From Betaproteobacteria bacterium Ga0077526 (GTDB taxonomy: Bacteria; Pseudomonadota; Gammaproteobacteria; Burkholderiales; Ga0077523), in NCBI GenBank assembly GCA_001464765.1, contig LNDV01000031.1, positions 279,417-343,416 of the forward strand: DNA of 64,000 bases, read 5' to 3'. The notes under the pieces are model-generated. The model made no database searches. It saw only the letters and a program-made list of their open reading frames with translations, and was not told the DNA's origin. The first letter of the stretch is position 1. Each line of letters begins with the position of its first letter. The position numbers and the translations under genes were made by a program. This document shows, in pieces, positions 57,501-59,767 of this stretch.

Positions 57501-57531
57501 TGAGTCGCCCGACCAGGCTGAATGGCTTCAT
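27547..57531 (-). CDS. Giant modular LEPR-XLL/RTX surface or matrix protein (about 9,994 aa, ~1 MDa)
   Basis: A single uninterrupted frame of almost 30 kb. ATG 57531 (GAGGGG 6 nt upstream) gives MKPFSLVGRLIRSAAQRRSS, with a LEPR-XLL-type motif FEALEARVLLSGD at residues 32-44. Order of modules (approximate residues): BNR/sortilin-like beta-propeller repeats (100-1310); long beta-sandwich repeats (1400-3830); RTX GGxGxDxUx repeats (3830-5065); a second propeller-like region (5120-5510); four Ig-plus-parallel-beta-helix supermodules (5515-8415) with a carbohydrate-binding-like domain (5955-6120) and a malectin-like domain (7465-7630); cadherin/VCBS-like domains (8545-9010); three Calx-beta-like domains (9010-9415); a cohesin-like domain, a dockerin (DVTGNGGYSMADV, DFNGNGQFSSLDV, about 9665-9740) and a second cohesin-like domain; and a tail ending LKALARLRGVK. 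Likely secreted by a type I or related system (none in window), Ca-dependent, adhesion/biofilm matrix role inferred. Confidence 0.93.
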   Translation of the reverse strand: MKPFSLVGRLIRSAAQRRSSGSSAPFRRKAMFEALEARVLLSGDSLLPDPIAIAAGSGEAAGSIEAIVAGSPSAPAAPPAPATVTATLTGVPTWVEQGPRGIDNAEGLSRFRGQPWGGAVEAIAVHPFNENVIFAGTVNGGVWRSIDGGATWTNTTDQFPSLSIGALAISTHSNNNTLLGTATRWQDLVIYAGTGQFSNHFAGGQAVGLMRSTNGGDTWELVTPPEMAGLPISSIAAARVDGKDVVVVGTIAAVEVSADSTGAAAARVAKSGGIFRSEDGGATFSLFRPVRAPTSFGSFPYPSSSVTDIVRDPGDPRRMFAAVIGGGVYRSTDAGATWAAFNVGLGVAADGKDNDGISGADNPFEGIDGAIRIVLAVRQDRTSLTNPVYAAVVGQTNWLVGVFRSDPGAAAWALVGDEPPPRLTGFNPGTVAMKGGTPVRFEFDSALGAYVTRGPGSGRFDKEGFATGQTVAIFSAGENNGVYKVDMGGEQRLFLSGRPGWNPSATFAPGATIQQITGFVAAARNNPGIRFDPVVGSPSRVDVMRNEGAWGEDGFMVGHIVNVAGNLPAAGRTAYVVREIDDAPATWKRIRLERVDANAAFTDGTVRRGVVLAAVAAINRQPTTHQPQVNFGAQGLRNLAINVDAAGNVFLGGDTQRSGTNLFWWDNRARPASPADPVADGRQRWQPLLIPGTHPDARAIEIDRLGRLLQGDDGGIYRLENPSVRSAPVVVTSGGAPGSPFTGAFTFVESGPGLKDRITTAPGTGDFVAAGFRPGQSLAVFVENGPGPWDQSAGDIVVDSVTSDTITLSSTDDLPFFLTRGGSSSRMTIVGITNPATSLNRGLGAVEMHAVAFDPLHGVIFGGTQDNGSIDQPIRTNQRDDDGDGTVDEADEYLAWAEIRVAVRPGDGNTALAVPLDTNGDAVIDQVRRYTMSNNIDTMAERTFRADGSILPGSARLVNFVADERVDERRLTVDDAADRFRVRAGELPLGWKNGEAVWLRHPTSLPDGVFSSIPYFVVNATATTIQLSTVAGGAPIELDDVGAGEVIATRRFIGLSQYDRDQAGNGFPRIPFAANATDSSRMMIGLRDLYQSRNIAAKGATPRFDGLDQIVQVALPKPRPENVDQDFSAVAYGGSKRVGGVLRANADVAYAARGNEILVRFSDTGRASDFAVERIGSATVINDLALDPENHDIAFAATDSGVFRRGANGQWSLISQRLANPDARSLEVAREGGHLVLLVGGAAGVFRAIDPGAAGNSIVWTEFGAGLPNSLVFDLDLAQRSATQFPGDHRDVLVAGTLGRGAWSASGLEDSIASPPTLRIDGTDAADRIVIRRNPTNASLLQVLDGASETLRVELPLSALERLEVFGGEGDDLVIVDSSAGPIALPRGLHVDGQGGGGNQLVLRGRGAERPPELSLVDGTRSVTYTDVSSVTPQRIFYANTGVPDVSGVSTATLPELLAAGTREVTKFIYESSLKDKKATLPSGSVNEIRALALVGDSLPRALAGWSSVRIAPTSDGRTPGPQAADALAQAALTGFARIIEEGEKGFPIASIAGMSPSQLRERLDALDGIDGNVTLSESVSDTRFDATIVRRIEGVADLDVLSDALGGLIDIDGQMRLGSEVTLRLLFGVDASGFYVDTTNGQSQLSVRALELVGPVQASGRLGFIDVSLDGVSLVTDPSLRVSMTLKDPGGSDQRVRFADLSEVLTGLRPATDVFEFAVTGSEQADVAFTVDARVSTLLPGTPAPFDLGEANLTFTWTSLADPSSVSVTASAGPAQDLLNFLKLDGQKVLDQFKRLREFSVFLENRDVPMLGSALDSLADLADFVQEKLVDPITNEAGELRFGSIQDLLARLSRDLGQRPGELGLSFDAATRELTFDLDITQSLLPTQALALALDLPNGIAGIDLGADASVTGDLDFRVSVGIDFDDLLANPADATQWMFLRDPSVSARLTVTAEDIDATARFGFANVAIVDGRLTASPTLTLSLSEPTSGNGNGRIEFGELTGAILAVAPRFGGSAQLTLPIGVPFLNIAAGAGTTLSINWTDLGNPDTLQVSWPPALAELRNFASMDPARVVALLGQLVNWMANFSESDAYKIDVPVIGDVVRGVIDLADLLRDKLLYDDNDTANITSDDVAKLLDSSGNARFATVDELATRITEVLGPGKTVTYDAARKSLLMDMSFAGSFGAVDAPLDFNVPLDGFGNLSTSGRLRLQADGTLALRVGLYMGDEGGTPLTAATTLASLKSGAIVFDRTLSVTAPRAVQALYGPLLEDARFDISANGAAFVRVTVAADATATNATPADLVADINAALAAANLGNRLRATHAGNRLSFEALSGTTSFTVRAIDAAAERLGFVGLASAQTVAGTLRLEGSRDLDGVVGRLPADAPFTVTMNAVNGGAPVSVVLARDATTPNRSIVDLVTDLQAAVDRAEVGGTRVLAGKVRVESLGNTLVFRPLGASVTSFSVGTTAGSAAQTILGLDPVNTGSTTDLIVTARDGTRFNVTLDALGANATLGDLIAAIETQTQNRVQVDFNADATRLRLRDTSTSGTALFRIENPTSALGAELLGLVGADVADATDPTQVRDFEFTGASVGGVDLLDRLFIENASAAVNFSAATPGGGVVVDGTFGFVTVELTGTGNLSGSARLNLTDPGTSRADGRITLKELLGGLSDITTLVAQPVVDGSGRLEFGVDVTPSLGLIQTGNEPKIVIDIVDIGDPFASQAPVVTVSQSGFGDLASFDDIGFGDIVEALRALADFLRQFEAFGFLNEKIPVLDVSVNDMLAFADDFARALDGLETDPAASLQTLERKIKEALRIPASSQALRLSLVREGTERILRFDIEAGPPPFAETLPIGFDLADGFTVQGNANLLTNGSLDLDLSMGLDLADPTRIFVFDATGIRGTLNASAQDIDFAIGLGDPEDGAFVGGQIADGDLALNGNFGLTLGNAAMTGTGANRRILLTDLIANLGSAVAASGAITVDGTLPVYFPTASLFRGNVEIGGTAAVSTTGFTLAGTAGPQGNQFIHVPDSILSFDFGSLSAVDNLLLIVDGVDGFLALVQDFLDGEVGGLKLPLIGDQLAKGATFIEDFRNGFIDGLRDVVSSSTSPTGNFISQQLFTLLHTRLGILDDRNGDGQITVTDIGLTTNADQAGVPLADVFMQWNVSLGGRLVDAGGGLEADLGLPALGLETRGDIKLTVDWDVDFGFGIGGGKGFYLDLSDADELMLEAEVTLPGAGITGRLGPLQFDASDNGGTKLGAAIALDLNVGAGNASRVGITDLGSIRAEGKIAADATVDLDLALSLNSDIIPDAQTAFPRISTGFYLDWKLGNRQVQQFVPFSSLNGDALQRGLRLVEFRDPGFDLGELLSRYVRPLVVEVRKFTEPMQPVLDVLTKPIPVISDLAGKPVTLLDLAQRLAGPEDTQWGLIRDLATLADTINRIPLDAQGLRFSFGSFKIYDSGGDVNLQRRLTDATQKLADVFNLPAPTFNLDQALDDLADANPSLRNVIDSARDLAAGGRPGGGASGELFSVPILKDPSILFGLLLGKRDIDLIRIDPEPLRFDRRYQQIFPVFGPLSVIIDGSFNVSADFEFGYDTQGVFDFADSRWRNPELLFNGFFAKDLKAANGEDRPEVRLDASLLAGAGVAVGVVVGVAGGVTINVNADLHDPDDDGKVRLGELAASFLNQAKFGNPLFAPLAVFDVSGKATAKLFAFVEAGPVRVPFNIVPETEIFSFDVPFVRKPMLAKELAGGVLQLNVGKFAKDRLEGDVSDLSEEIHVAQAGNGLVKVWSPTFGIDEARAQVYRASTRILAMAGQGDDLIDLSRVSDAAISFDIEGGAGDDVIRLGAGSGTVRGGTGDDVIDGSASDDRIWGEAGADRIDGRAGNDLVFGDAGRISDDELVVSVTAGTLDGADTLIGGLGADLLFGAGGADALGGDASPDDLAFTSGGDDWLIGEGATVTFGTAGVFSSITAVEGAERGRGSADRLAGHGGNDRLWGGGGGDQLDGGGGNDRLVGGAGADTMDGGSGNDDLAGDEGDDSLRGGAGDDTVDGGEGADRLWGGAGRDTLRGGAGADDLRGEQDDDTLDGGADADRLFGGGGSDTLTDLGGNNLIYGDDADGENTGAAGPDTITAGIGDDEVHGQGGNDRIEAGEGSNVVYGGGGRDTITAGAGNHRVYGDSVRVGGVDLISVDGNNDLITLGTGSSRVFGELGQDTITLGDGTHFVLGGAGDDVVVAGTGDSVIRGNAGADRITVAGGNTVLAGDGEETAGTLAEERVRTRNGDANGADDGADAIVGGTGNDLIFGHGAADTLSGGGGDDEMDGGDGNDTMAGEAGRDLLFGRAGLDLLRGGDDDDHLLGGTGDDLMYGDTGADLMEGEEGADRMFGGLSGATAPDRLFGHSLSGAGDDAAADELFGDFGVGYAGAQTPVAGSAFADVLEGQGGNDLIVGEAGDDVGRGGAGDDVLYGDDGGDLLEGGAGADLLFGGASSVASPDRLYGHTVSGVGDDSASDILYGDFGAGHPRGRVPSGNADGADFLFGQGGDDFLYGELGADRAEGGEGADEIVGDVGDDVLFGNAGDDRIFGNAGNDRVEAGDGADSVEGGTGNDLLFGDAGDDRIFGQDGVDEVRAGAGADYVEGGDANDTLFGDDGDDTILGQAGDDLVLAGTGNDLVEGGDDDDRLYGEAGADRLFGNAGRDLALGGDGDDLVDGGEGEDNLYGGAGNDTVDGGAADDLMQGDGGDDVLFGRAGNDRGAGGAGNDEIHGDEGDDYLLGDAGDDMLHGDTGVDRLEGGDGADTLWGGAQDDVLIAGTGLGKRLFGEDGDDLVVGSDDGTDDPDFSDSVFFGDRIEGGRGNDRIFGLGGADRIDAGGGDDHVSGGLHGDLILTGAGRDSVSGGLGDDEIRGGDDADTIDGGAGADRVFGDAGDDRLSAGRGTGDRVEGGTGDDEIDGSDEGDDTLVGGDGADRMRGHAGNDRLQGGTGDDLLEGGAGDDVLEGEAGIDVLLGGAQHDTLYGHRVGGVGDDGAIDYLYGDFGTGRDEAGAGSDRLFGQGGNDLLFGEAGDDLIEAAGNGMAVAETSGGSGNVVDFGSGEGATPSAFVAPPASPSPVPGATIADADAGYTGPVGADVRGPWGELGGSASGLGLSASGHATQPAVAVDTAGRAHVAWVDARNGNFDIYVLRHDGSAWQPLGGSASAGGVSATRGSSVTPALGFATTGAPIVAWVDVEAGQGSVRMARFDASAGVWRAVDTTALATAGNVRELRLVNAGGTPVLVWLNDGASGTTLRASRWTGSAWSDVGSGVVAAPGVRIEGYGVAAEGARIAVAWSQGGAGASRVHAAEFNGTQWSTLGTAAGSSEIRETAGESALPALAYRQGTLFLGWRHLEEGWQSLQLRQRSAGAWIEAGSLPASASAQVRELQMVSGGDQLRVIWVDEDTRRSGQPLALYGRVWNGAAFVEALPGDAAGAGLSDTGAHYAGLAAAIGADGRAFVAWSGSGTGPGADAASNVFLRTDATRTDRVFQAADGAALTALLAAQDFGPGDVIVLGTGGFAGFTIDLGDAGVTLLGASGFGTLIQGSVTVQGANVTLVGLDVRGTVSSGADGLTLRRARADGLVLTGGTDVVVVDNRFGAGGVRVAAPAAGVIARNALTGTLDLAAAFAGEIFRNDIQGAAVGLRYGAAATLWSNRIHGNGVGVVATVDSTTTGFGFVGAASSRGNDITGNDIGVQLTGRVQYQRVSGSRIGVTGAGTLGGESLDAANRIEDNATGVASFLGAIQYNRIARNGIGIAATNGQVVHHNLLYRNTSAALDVAGVSRVGVYQNTFFAPTGDNVRVRNAAREVEVVGNILWAESGYGLHVANDAQTGFFSDYNVLYASGSGKVGYWTKDFTDVLDWQADIARFDLHSIGATGVNPGWARPRFADLGADDYRVAPAAAGLRFTSPTVDAADVRLDRGATSPFANLLANAGFDNGTTGWTVNPGAGTGSGNVWEGTGRFQAGSVEGGFAQQSVSLLSAGFTAAQIDAGTLDAVFGGRVRRGDDGSRDEGRVRVRFLDSGGALLAESTADERTPADRWALQGGRATIPVGTRTVVFRFEAQRIAGDTVNDAWLDGAFLRVVSEAWAPDAGAYGFGAHETAPESARRIALRFPDLYTDWERSEPLAIRWETVGNTTFSPVRIDLLQDTPEGPILLRTIAASTPDDGEFVWIPETNGVAFGTRGLRIQVSLVDAPEVLDRGQETFAVPEDGVAYWVDDTSDIGDEYTPNATGSNRNTGKSATSPKPNPTNLLRAYALGAGAVLRIDTGDYPLIDAITVSGTLDRGLGLDEGFTITGPTDVARIARLLPAIPGARFPGLIELQDADFVSVRHLTLANSGRGLFVHSGSESFSASDLTAVGHALGGIAIETTAPFSDFERLSASRNTQWGIDITGTIRSLTDSSAVENENGIRITGPVARVTGNEAARNQRQGMQLTQSGSAVIRRNTVFGNQSGVSLSGSTGTAVFGDEDLAAANGNRVFDNRGNGLDVSGAVLVAGNAFTGNGSVGVASSGVTIRANLVSGNGTGISASSGLVDRNRVYANTVLGIDAFGALLTGNVVYGSPVGIRLGSSASQARSNLVYGTTSRGIQVGAAGSEVSGNTIYAPTGDALFLSGASGVAVTNNILVTGAGTALSVAADSFSGFRADYNLFHVLAGGAVGLWQGQSRGSLAAWQSASGGDANSLAADPLFVDVDGADGVLGFVDTVRDGRDDDFHLRSAFGTFAGGSRVPVRDAITALPVAVPAVTPVVFGVTSPAIDRGRPTDAFALEPQPNGAFRNLGAYGNTEQASLSPDRYVTVLSPNGAERLAQNRSVDVRWRAAGFTGTVDIAYRGPGTSGAFVTLSAAEANDGSFTWNVTDAAFPVGEYTLRVSASGDAALSDTSDAPFQVIAPIALYYVNDGSLAGDVYTSAVGAIGNDGLTPDRPMASLADLLVRYDLGPGDTVLIDSGTYNLTTNIVLGDQDSGVRIVGAGRELTLLDRGNRAFGSVGLQFAGADGVRVESLSVTGGYNGVAAVSGANSDAVVLSDVRVFGNQDDGVRIESSNDGWELVGSRFETNRSNGVNGSGFGLKVEGNAFVGNTGYGLNLSTGQGAVVRGNVATGNQSYGLYVNANLNGNEANRALVEGNDASGNRFDGLYLSGDAVTGRSNRAWNNSAAGLFVSGGTLAEGNESWNNATGINTSGATVRGNRVWGNRGLGIDTQGSRVEGNRVYGNAGAGINVRSGEVRGNAVWDNGGTAGIVVAGSGPTRVENNTVVAPTGEAVWVQGSGGVDVRNNILWVDSGHGLRVDAQVQAGFVSDYNLFRLGANGKVAYWEDRSFLTRTDWVYGVGQDRNSVTGDPQFVDIDGADDKRGVVGGVDAGGDDDFRLRAGSIAIDRGDPSTLALGEPAPSGNRVDLGAYGNSADASASVMPQIQVLGPNGLEKLEVGQRVGIEWRTAGVLPMDTVLRVDSGDPRTAVSGWRTDTLRVSNGSSWSTLSTVVDTAGVANAGPAGLYAGFATASNNAGSGASFVAGSLRYALEAAPGQYRVRLHFADSVGVGQRLFDVELNGQRVDQNVDIRARAGAANRAYVVEYDVAVGADEGLALTLVNRSLNGNVAILSGWEVLRVNAQAPEAAAVELQVSEDDGGSWRAIASGLALDGLGGGRYEWVVDAQPTVGNTGRVRAVLTGAMAGTGAVVSLADVSDEGFQIANGGTAYYVNDGTLTNDRYTTAVGNNANSGKSADAPMASLGALLSAYDLDAGDVVYVDAGTYELATNIVLGEQDSGVRIVGAGRELTLLDRGNTTSSSRVFDLRGADNATLEGMTLRGAYDGIAASTGQDADNITIRALEIAGHANYGVNVQFGNDGWTIEGSRIHANAYRGVEFMQVAGRIEGNEIFANRSTGIVVRGLPSAAIVVANNIVRDNSPYGIDANNNVEVRGNRVFNQRASSGYGIYLTDATAVDNDVFDNRLGIYVSGGGVARGNEVHSNTVAGLEISSGAAIGNRVHSNPIGIDGVLAGRVENNVLYANTNFGIFEDASSTPATIVNNTIYQPVGDAIRFAATSVSAHVIANNILSVGAGAGIHLQGAAATGFSSDFNLFDRTTGTASVGVWGGAVRTDLAAWNAASGRDARSKVGTAGFLDVDGADNVLGDGPGGARDTGRDDNFGLRRQSPAIDAANAYLAPALDLEGRARQRDPGTPDTGEGWPLYVPSAVGASDASPRTGETALGLRSGNTSTEQALGFGFSLYGRTYTRVFVNTNGYLHFEGRDGHASNDNDTATFLRNVRIAPLWDNLTTAPTGADVFVDRSVPNQIRFRWAAQTEGATPSGAANFAVTLFADGTFRFDYGAGNAGLTPTVGVSGGNGLAFVLAAGYDSVSNLGGAQALRWAPVPDVTYYDIGAYEFQGDSGDVSAPTVVRVENLPASGGTTASAFTSLRVAFSESLDGVSARSAANYTLLSAGTDGIFQTPDDVRIALRPLYSFPETGLTLQLVDGVLPDGRYRLAISGTAPRGIFDTAGNALDGDGSGAAGGDYVHEFSVDRRSNVAPDAADATHAVTEDGSVTFLLSATDANGDALTYSLVSAPANGVLTAFDPATGQVTYRPNADFNGTDTFRFRADDGRLGLGEGTVTLRVDAVNDAPTAGTIALTTSEDTPVTVVLPGSDRETPRGRLRFELVGAPANGTLAQNPGGTWAYTPGPDFVGDDGFTYRVVDGGDPDGTTGNALSSSLGSVSLRVTARNDAPRFGDFGSRTVDEGSELRFVLPVTDAEGDALTYALVGEGFGATVDAATGVFVWRATDGSSTQSFTVRASDGRQNAEASFSVSVRNVAPRIDLTGPATVNVGQVYEIAFSATDPGADSVVAWRVSWGDGRAAVDLPGSARSASTTFATSGPLSVTVTAIDEDGEHTSAGLPVAVIRSNAVPQAFAGSFATGEDTELIFDLVGFDADDDALTYEIVTGPAHGTLTALSVDGRRLSYRPAADYHGADTLTFRVFDGAARSGEATISLDVASVNDVWLAEWMADVAEGGDGAPGVVTYVFRREGDLSLGNVITYELSGAIGASADDVAGGFGTGTLRFDSGQDKVTLTRMIVDDDLREADEAFELRAVGVTNGTFGGNPIARTVIRANDVPPPAEVRLSSATLGSVTEGTSADAGDPTQPGRGGQFVVRIERGPGDLSEAAGVWFTLGGTISVADLKDIEGAGPVSEGSLAANGIDSSTLPADRAGVYQAIIDAGQSSVTVTITLAADAVDESDETLRVDLIGVNQGGVLTGDATKRVASGTVVDDDEPALPSVAFAVPDAGSTPEGNTSDGRLLFEIVRSGDVSVPSAVRFEVGGTVTVDDVYVLGAGFVSPGDPASLGLYEVTFGAGVSSVEVEVFARRDQIAEANETVRLRLVAVTSNGVLSETGPLVAVGEFTNDDPLSTLRVQSASLTASGVNVSFNLPIDSATLNLYDARDLGLGAADITLVGATTGAVRGSLVLDADGRGLSFVKTGGVLAPDTYTLTVRGGTGGVRDLSGRALDGNGDGIAGDDYSQVFTVAPSSAPVLSLSDLARGPGQGAVLPVTLTQSAGTTRLAFDVVHDSRQLRIDGAQLANGVAGTVTVTAIAGGSRVEALFTTPLGAGASAPLSLQVSVPQDAAVRRTVRTTFANIVIEKGSATITDLKADEAVHVSTYFMDVTGNGGYSMADVQRLSRVVTGQDTGFASFPTLDPIIVGDFNGNGQFSSLDVNRFLQFVQGQPRVEVPALPAGVQPVRFGDVVRSVSLEGSGSVTPGTLVSVPLVVDGSEGLESLRATIRFDEGSLEYRGFRMTESFEYKLVRNSGGVITIDLARLNALGAGVTELLELDFAVKATATAGEQLIDLEAVVYNDTRFSTREPNQAGRDGQDAVITVALPVPPAPPVLGVAAVSASSLRSAGPLALPGDVGTAVNWAEKLSAPETVSAPLPAPAVSAAEWKSAPWARDLSQRLGQIETGGGETGSALKGGLLKALARLRGVK
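34117..34179. repeat. 63-bp direct repeat, copy A (inside the giant gene)
   Basis: Identical over 63 bp to 36517-36579, exactly 2,400 bp (800 codons) apart. It encodes QDSGVRIVGAGRELTLLDRGN at the start of successive beta-helix supermodules. The identity at synonymous positions marks recent duplication or conversion. Confidence 0.95.
36517..36579. repeat. 63-bp direct repeat, copy B (inside the giant gene)
   Basis: Second copy of the repeat at 34117. The surrounding supermodules also share the AYYVNDG and VGNNANSGKS-type lead-in segments, but with many more differences. Confidence 0.95.
42340..46050 (-). repeat. RTX (hemolysin-type calcium-binding) repeat region of the giant gene
   Basis: About 1,235 residues made mostly of GGxGxDxUx nonapeptides (GGAGDDTVDGGEGADRLWGG and similar). 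Three interruptions share a longer motif, DRLYGHxxSGVGDD, then LYGDFG, then GQGGNDLLFGEAGDD, near 44.35, 44.08 and 42.50 kb, indicating a higher-order duplication. RTX blocks bind Ca outside the cell, which drives folding after type I secretion. Confidence 0.95.
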
Positions 57532-57599
57532 CGCACGCCCCTCACAACAGACACCACGGTCGGGACAGGACGCACGTCGGGCGTGACGAATTGCAACAT
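57528..57599 (-). CDS. 23-aa upstream reading frame coupled to the giant gene
   Basis: ATG 57599 starts MLQFVTPDVRPVPTVVSVVR and the frame ends three residues later at a TGA that overlaps the giant gene's ATG (ATGA). A GGAG lies 9 nt before its ATG, better placed than many Shine-Dalgarno sites in this window. The peptide is Val/Pro/Arg-rich without a membrane segment or a run of one amino acid. A translational-coupling or leader-peptide role is inferred; it could also be fortuitous. Confidence 0.5.
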   Translation of the reverse strand: MLQFVTPDVRPVPTVVSVVRGVR

Positions 57600-57711
57600 G
57601 GTTTTGGTCTCCGGCTCGGCGGTTCTCGAGGACCGCTTGGGCAGTTTGATGATTCGCACCTGCCCGATGGTTAACGTAGATCAAACCGCTCGCCAACTCA
57701 ATGCGTCGTCG

Positions 57712-57736
57712 GTCGGTAGTACCGACTTACGTCGGT
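57712..57736. promoter_or_regulatory. Triple half-site between giant gene and histidine kinase
   Basis: GTCGGT-AGT-ACCGAC-TTAC-GTCGGT: three alternating 6-bp half-sites forming two overlapping perfect dyads with 3- and 4-nt spacers. They lie in the divergent spacer between the giant gene/upstream reading frame and the hybrid kinase. A transcription-factor site (possibly for the nearby LuxR-type regulator) is inferred. Confidence 0.45.
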
Positions 57737-57891
57737 GGGCGAGGCGCGCTGGCAAAGGTTTTCCCGATGGCCTCCGTCTCGCATCTCGGGCAGACCGGAT
57801 ACCTTTCGACGCCGTGGCAGACGGGCCGTCGGATTGAAACGACACGAGGGAGCCTGTTGCATTGCTGCACTCGTTCACCGAGCATGGCGCA

Positions 57892-59742
57892 ATGAATTCT
57901 TCCCTGCCGACTCGGATCGAGCCTGAGGACGACACGGGCGGCGGCGTGCCGATCGTCGAGCGCGTCGACGCCGAACTCACCCGCCTGCTCCATGATCAGG
58001 ATATTCCTGGCCTGGTCACCAATTTGTGCGCCGCGGCGCTTGTGGCCTGGCTGCATTGGAAAACCGGCGAGATGCGGGTGCTCTGGGCCTGGGTGGGCGC
58101 CTGGGTCGCGGCAAATGTCGCCTATCTTGTGTTCATCCTGTTCCACCGCCGACAGGGCCGCGCCCGGATTGGCTCGTTTCGCTGGCGCCGCGCGCATTTG
58201 CTCGTGTCGAACGTGCTTTCCGTCTCGGCGGCGGGGTTCATGCCCTGGTTCTTCTCGCCCACACCGGAGTGGCTCTACCTCAATACCACCCTGGTGCTCA
58301 TCTACTTCGCGGGCATCTACGCCTCGAACGCGATGATCTCGCCGGCCTCCTTCCTGTTCGCCGGCGCTACGGTGCTTCTGCCACTCGTGGCATTGCACCT
58401 GTGGCTCGGCACCCGTGGTTCCCTCGCTATCGCGGCGGCATCGATCCTGTTCTACGGAGCCCTCATCCCGTTCGCGAAGGTGCAGGCCGGCGCGCTACGC
58501 CAGGCGATCCGCGTCGGGTTCGAGAACGAGGAACTGGCGCGCAACCTTGCCCGCCAGACCGAGCGCGCCGAGGCCGCGCGCCGGGAAGCCGAGGAGGCCA
58601 ATCGCGCCAAGGCGCGCTTCCTCGCCGCGGCGACCCACGATCTGCGGCAGCCGCTGCATGCTCTCTCGCTCACGCTGGAAACGCTGCCGCACCCCGAACC
58701 GGGTGCGCCGAGCAGCGATCCGATCGACCGCGCCCGGGAATGCACGCGGCAGCTCTCGGGGATGTTCGACGCGTTGCTGGATCAGGCGCAGCTGGACGCC
58801 GGCACCCGCGCGATCCACGTGGAACCCGTGCCGCTCGCGGCGCTATTCGCCCAGATCGAGTCCCAGTTCAGCCATCAGGCGCAGTCGCGCGGCCTGTGGC
58901 TCCGCTGCCGCCCGACCGTCGGTGTGGTGATGGCCGACCGGCTGGCGCTTTGGCGCATTGCTTCCAATCTCGTGACCAACGCCCTGGAGGCCACCGCGCA
59001 GGGCGGGGTCCTCGTCGCGTGGCGGGCACATCGGCGGACGCTGGAGGTACGGGACAGCGGACGTGGCATCGCCGCGGACGATCACGAGACGGTGTTCGAG
59101 GAATTCCGCCGTTTGCCCGAGGCGTCCCGCAACGCCCGCGGCCTCGGGCTCGGTCTCGCCACCGTGCGGCGACTGGCCCACCTGATGGGCGCGACGGTCA
59201 CGCTCCGTTCCGCACCGGGCCGGGGAAGCGTGTTCAGCCTGTGCTTCCCGCCGGAAGCCGTGACGGCGACCCCGGCGGCGGGGACCTGGATCCCGCAGGC
59301 TGATCCTGCTCCGCGGGTTTCGGTCCGCGCTTTGCCCGGCGCGCGAGTGCTCGCCGTGGACGACGACCCGGCCATCCTGGCCGCGATCGAGGCGCTGCTG
59401 GGTCAATGGGGGTTCGAGGTGCGAGTCGCAGCGGACTGCGTCGCGGCGGCGGCGCAAGTGGGCGGAGATTGGATCCCGGGTCTGATGATCTTCGACCGGC
59501 GCCTGCCTGACGGTGACGGCGCCGCCATGGCGGCCACGCTGCGCGGGCGACTCCACCCTGCCCCGGCCTGTCTGATCATCACCGGGGACACGGCGCCTGA
59601 CGATCTGCTTGCCTTGCGGGGTTCCGGGTTCGACGTGCTGCACAAGCCGGTGTCACCGGCACAGCTGCTGACGGCGCTGGGATCACTCGGGATGCTCGCG
59701 CAGAGTCCGAAGGACGCGGCCGCGCCTCGGGCGCCTGCGTAA
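57892..59742 (+). CDS. Hybrid sensor histidine kinase with C-terminal receiver domain
   Basis: About 616 aa. Six membrane helices (about residues 40-210; for example LWAWVGAWVAANVAYLVFIL and LYLNTTLVLIYFAGIYASNA) form the sensor, followed by a coiled linker (ELARNLARQTERAEAARREA). The HisKA domain has ATHDLRQPLHAL, phosphoacceptor His249; the ATPase has NLVTNALEA, DSGRGIA and GLGLGLATVRR. The C-terminal receiver has DDD and LMIFDRRLPDGDG (Asp535) and the KP lysine. The HDLRQP type is common in hybrid kinases controlling biofilm and virulence. ATG 57892 was chosen; an in-frame TTG at 57862 with GGGAG 9 nt upstream is a real alternative. Divergent from the giant gene and convergent with a LuxR-type regulator. 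Confidence 0.88.
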   Translation: MNSSLPTRIEPEDDTGGGVPIVERVDAELTRLLHDQDIPGLVTNLCAAALVAWLHWKTGEMRVLWAWVGAWVAANVAYLVFILFHRRQGRARIGSFRWRRAHLLVSNVLSVSAAGFMPWFFSPTPEWLYLNTTLVLIYFAGIYASNAMISPASFLFAGATVLLPLVALHLWLGTRGSLAIAAASILFYGALIPFAKVQAGALRQAIRVGFENEELARNLARQTERAEAARREAEEANRAKARFLAAATHDLRQPLHALSLTLETLPHPEPGAPSSDPIDRARECTRQLSGMFDALLDQAQLDAGTRAIHVEPVPLAALFAQIESQFSHQAQSRGLWLRCRPTVGVVMADRLALWRIASNLVTNALEATAQGGVLVAWRAHRRTLEVRDSGRGIAADDHETVFEEFRRLPEASRNARGLGLGLATVRRLAHLMGATVTLRSAPGRGSVFSLCFPPEAVTATPAAGTWIPQADPAPRVSVRALPGARVLAVDDDPAILAAIEALLGQWGFEVRVAADCVAAAAQVGGDWIPGLMIFDRRLPDGDGAAMAATLRGRLHPAPACLIITGDTAPDDLLALRGSGFDVLHKPVSPAQLLTALGSLGMLAQSPKDAAAPRAPA

Positions 59743-59767
59743 CCCTTGCGGGTCTCCGGCCTGCCGG

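Noticed and set aside
57674..57688. FNR/ANR-like box (TTGATCTACGTTAAC on the minus strand)
   Set aside because: Only one half-site fits TTGAT-N4-ATCAA; the second half is too degenerate.
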